Source: Methanomicrobiales archaeon (GTDB lineage Archaea > Halobacteriota > Methanomicrobia > Methanomicrobiales > Methanoculleaceae). From it: a stretch of 6,836 nucleotides of DNA. Below the pieces are notes generated by a model, which was not told the DNA's origin, made no database searches, and was given only the letters and a program-made list of their open reading frames with translations. The DNA lies in the NCBI GenBank assembly GCA_012797575.1, contig JAAZOW010000053.1:1-6836 (forward strand). Direction: 5' to 3'. Every line of letters starts with the position of its first letter. Positions within the stretch are counted from its first letter, which is position 1. Position numbers and translations under genes: made by a program. Of the stretch, positions 5,198 through 6,836 are shown in pieces.

Positions 5198-6061
5198 ATG
5201 ACTGTGAAGAAGCGCAACCTGAAATACAGGATCAACTGGAGGGATGCGAGGGATGCCATCCTGCAGGAACGGATCGGTGGAGCGAAACTCCGGTTCGATC
5301 CTGACATACAGACAAAATCCGCCTCTGACTTCTCAAAGAGGATCAAGGAGGGCGAGTACGAGTACGGCAGAAAGACTGTAGAGGCCTTCTCAGGATTCCT
5401 CGATCCCTCCATGGGGGTGCTCGAGATCGGGCCCGGACCGGGGACGGTGACCGTCCCGCTCTCAAAGATGGTCAGGCAGGTCACCGCCGTCGATCTCTCG
5501 CTCCGGAACATCTCCCACCTCGAGGAGAATTTACGGGAAGAGGGCCGCGAGAACGTCGATGTGATCCACAAAAACTGGCTCCACACCGATGACGCGGTGC
5601 TCCGAGATAGCTACGATCTGGTCTTTTGTTCGCACTTTCTCTGGATGATCCCGGACCTCGAGGGGCACCTGGAGAAGATGGAGAACGCCTCCAGGGGATA
5701 CTGTGCCATCGTCCAGCCCGCCGGGAGGGGTGATCTCGTCAAGGAGGTCTATACAGCAATCACCGGCAGGGAGTATGGCGGCGAGTTCGAGCCTGACGGC
5801 GACTACTTCGCCTACGTCATCCTCAGGGAGTGGGGCAGGCTGCTCAACGTTGAGCATTTCTCGTTTACCAACACGATGACGCTCGATGAGAAGGTCCGCT
5901 CGACGGCATCCTTCATCGGCAGGTTCGTCGAGGTCGACGAAGGCGTGGCCGGGCGCATCCGCGATCTGGTCCTCCCGCACGCCAATGAAAATGGTGAGTT
6001 CGTCGAGACGAACAACGTGGTGGTCATGTGGTGGGAGGTAGCCCCGACCAAAAATAAGTGA
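5198..6061 (+). CDS. Class I SAM-dependent methyltransferase
   Basis: The 287-residue protein carries the SAM-binding motif I as VLEIGPGPGTVTVPLSK (74-90), followed by an acidic motif II VTAVDLS (95-101, D99 expected to contact the SAM ribose) and a motif IV-like YDLVFCSHFLWMIPD (139-153). This gives a Rossmann methyltransferase core at about 45-175. Ahead of it is a helical N-terminal part (INWRDARDAILQERIGG, 12-28) and behind it a C-terminal region ending TNNVVVMWWEV, both of which resemble uncharacterised methanogen methyltransferases. The substrate cannot be read from the sequence. ATG 5198 is chosen because upstream codons back to 5078 run through palindromic intergenic sequence and do not look like family sequence. 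A weak GGAAAGAG (5181-5188) may serve as ribosome binding site, and CTTTAT (5165-5170) is placed about right for a TATA box with a near-leaderless transcript. It converges with the DUF134 gene, 14 bases apart. Confidence 0.85.
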   Translation: MTVKKRNLKYRINWRDARDAILQERIGGAKLRFDPDIQTKSASDFSKRIKEGEYEYGRKTVEAFSGFLDPSMGVLEIGPGPGTVTVPLSKMVRQVTAVDLSLRNISHLEENLREEGRENVDVIHKNWLHTDDAVLRDSYDLVFCSHFLWMIPDLEGHLEKMENASRGYCAIVQPAGRGDLVKEVYTAITGREYGGEFEPDGDYFAYVILREWGRLLNVEHFSFTNTMTLDEKVRSTASFIGRFVEVDEGVAGRIRDLVLPHANENGEFVETNNVVVMWWEVAPTKNK

Positions 6062-6075
6062 TTGTGCCGGGGTGA

Positions 6076-6447
6076 TTACGGAAGGGGGTCGCCTTCATCT
6101 TCAGGGCAACCCTCTCCCCGCTCGCGGCCGCACCCGGCGATCTGGATCATCTTCCCGTGCACCAGGGCATCGGCAACCTTCCGCCGCGCCTCATGGAGGT
6201 CGCGCCAGAGGGTTTTTCTGGAGATGCCAAGGGCACAGGCGGCCGCCTCCTGTCCAAGACCCACAAGGTCGACGAGGCGGAGGGCCTCGGCCTCCTCAGG
6301 GAGGAGGAGGACAACCTCGTCGGGTTTCCCGCAGAGGGGGCCAAAACAGCGAAAGGCCGATCGTTCCTCGATTCTCCGGCGGACCCGGGGGCGTCCCCGC
6401 CCCCGCCCGCGTCTGCCACGGCCTCCTCCGGGTTCTCGTTCACTCAT
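6076..6447 (-). CDS. DUF134/UPF0251 family predicted DNA-binding protein
   Basis: The 123 residues fit the UPF0251 (DUF134) family: GRGRPRVRRRI (16-26), then FRCFGPLCG (32-40), a PEEAEALRLVDLVGL stretch (50-64), and a sigma-like helix-turn-helix at about 64-95 with QEAAACALGISRKTLWRDLH and the typical ARRKVADALVHGK ending (87-99). The domain is predicted to bind DNA, and the neighbour upstream is a DUF5320 gene on the same strand, a pairing I recall from archaea and anaerobic bacteria, often near NifX/NifB-like and Mrp-type genes; none of those is visible here. The N-terminal 20 residues are unusually Gly/Arg-rich. The start at 6447 is chosen because upstream in-frame codons overlap the DUF5320 gene antisense-like in style, and GGTG lies 5 bases before this ATG. 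Cysteines 35, 39, 71, 106 and 114 include C-x3-C, so metal sensing is possible but not shown. Confidence 0.85.
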   Translation of the reverse strand: MSEREPGGGRGRRGRGRGRPRVRRRIEERSAFRCFGPLCGKPDEVVLLLPEEAEALRLVDLVGLGQEAAACALGISRKTLWRDLHEARRKVADALVHGKMIQIAGCGRERGEGCPEDEGDPLP

Positions 6448-6512
6448 GGCAGCACCATCATCTGGAGAGACTATCCGCCCTCCATGAAGATAGTGCCTTC
6501 GATCCGGTGGAG

Positions 6513-6692
6513 TTACCACCGACGCCGTGCCCGGAAGCCACGACCGCATCCCCATGGGATGCCGCCCCGGCCGAGACCGCGGAGCACCGGTGCGGTGCCT
6601 TCCGCCGGTGTCCCGGGCAGGACGCACCGGCCCCGGCGTCTCCCCGTCAGGGGGCCGCGGCCGAGCGGTCCAGTTCCATCAAAACCTGGCAT
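6513..6692 (-). CDS. DUF5320 family small Gly/Arg-rich protein
   Basis: This 59-codon gene is short and easily missed. It begins MPGFDGTGPLGRGPLTGRRR and continues RCVLPG, which is the DUF5320 signature (PGFDGTGP-x-G-x-GP-x-TGR-x-x-G-x-C). The rest is Gly/Arg-rich, with GLGRGG (39-44), PWGCGRG (46-52) and a basic end RARRRW, and stops at TAA (6513-6515). It has two cysteines, C23 and C49. Many DUF5320 proteins continue into a coiled coil; that part is absent, so this is a short version. The start is fixed by a strong ribosome binding site (6698-6705) and a TATA box at 6730-6737. DUF134 follows 65 bases downstream on the same strand, so both are likely transcribed together. Biochemical function is unknown. 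Confidence 0.85.
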   Translation of the reverse strand: MPGFDGTGPLGRGPLTGRRRGRCVLPGTPAEGTAPVLRGLGRGGIPWGCGRGFRARRRW

Positions 6693-6697
6693 GGTAT

Positions 6698-6705
6698 ATC
6701 ACCTC
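6698..6705 (-). promoter_or_regulatory. Ribosome binding site of the DUF5320 gene
   Basis: Read on the minus strand, GAGGTGAT matches the consensus GGAGGTGAT closely and ends 5 bases before the ATG at 6692-6690. It confirms that the short DUF5320 frame is a translated gene. Confidence 0.8.
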
Positions 6706-6717
6706 TATTAGTACACA

Positions 6718-6727
6718 TATGCGCATA
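6718..6727. promoter_or_regulatory. Short palindrome between TATA box and start site of the DUF5320-DUF134 operon
   Basis: TATGCGCATA is a perfect 10-bp palindrome lying 2 bases downstream of the TATA box, before the expected start site near 6708-6712. This is where archaeal repressors commonly bind. A regulator, possibly the operon's own DUF134 protein, could act here; this is inference. Confidence 0.35.
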
Positions 6728-6729
6728 AA

Positions 6730-6737
6730 TATATAAA
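6730..6737 (-). promoter_or_regulatory. TATA box of the DUF5320-DUF134 operon
   Basis: On the minus strand this reads TTTATATA, preceded by purine-rich GGGAAAAC, which suits a BRE. The predicted start is about 25 bases downstream (near 6708-6712), leaving a leader of roughly 16-20 bases that holds the ribosome binding site. Confidence 0.75.
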
Positions 6738-6836
6738 GTTTTCCCTTGAGGGGTTCGGTAGGGTGCTCCGCCCCGGCCGGCCCCAGATCCCCTGCCATCC
6801 CCGCGCCCGCGAAAACCACCTCGATTCAGCGGGTGA

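Noticed and set aside
6157..6736. Plus-strand open frames of 141-218 codons at the right end
   Set aside because: They are opposite the DUF134 and DUF5320 genes, are Arg/Pro/Ser-rich and low in complexity, and have no ribosome binding site; the minus-strand genes have family signatures and a promoter.
6738..6836. Open minus-strand frames upstream of the DUF5320 promoter
   Set aside because: The stretch is only 99 bases, GC-rich, cut by the window edge, and contains no recognisable family signature.

Overview
The window looks like chromosomal DNA of a GC-rich methanogenic archaeon, most likely Methanomicrobiales (Methanoculleus-like). The grounds are a DUF2115/UPF0305 protein (a methanogen family), archaeal TATA boxes and GGAGGTGAT-type ribosome binding sites, a tRNA gene without an encoded CCA, and a DUF5320-DUF134 pair. 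The genus is inferred, not proven.

Layout. (1) 1-3543, plus strand: a tight housekeeping-type run of a Lon-family protease (5' end cut off by the window), a NifS/IscS cysteine desulfurase and a phosphomannomutase/phosphoglucomutase. The gaps are 10 and 5 bases, and the mutase ribosome binding site overlaps the desulfurase stop codon, so these are probably co-transcribed. (2) 3544-3936, 393 bases without an intact gene: an AT-rich patch, a stretch able to form several hairpins (3556-3622), and what looks like the 3' remnant of an IS200/IS605-type tnpB with its right-end hairpin (3663-3839). (3) 3937-4011: a CAU-anticodon tRNA with two mismatched stem positions. (4) 4012-4188: a strong hairpin and a promoter-like sequence. 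(5) 4189-4893: a DUF2115 protein, with an 18-bp perfect palindrome over its alternative start codons. (6) 4894-5197, 304 bases without a gene: an oligo-T tract, a second IS605-like hairpin sharing 15 of 16 bases with the first, and a 14-bp perfect palindrome. (7) 5198-6061: a class I SAM-dependent methyltransferase. (8) Minus strand, 6076-6692: a small operon of DUF5320 (59 aa) followed by DUF134, with a clear TATA box and ribosome binding site. It converges on the methyltransferase gene with 14 bases between stop codons. (9) 6738-6836: GC-rich sequence upstream of that operon; frames are open on the minus strand but nothing is recognised.

The left part (protein quality control, sulfur mobilisation for Fe-S clusters or tRNA thiolation, sugar-phosphate metabolism) looks conserved. 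The 3.54-5.2 kb segment has the character of an accessory insertion zone around a tRNA, with mobile-element scars. No complete new system is visible. The best leads are the orphan TnpB/omegaRNA-like end with its second hairpin copy, the structured segment after the mutase gene, and the palindromes at gene starts.
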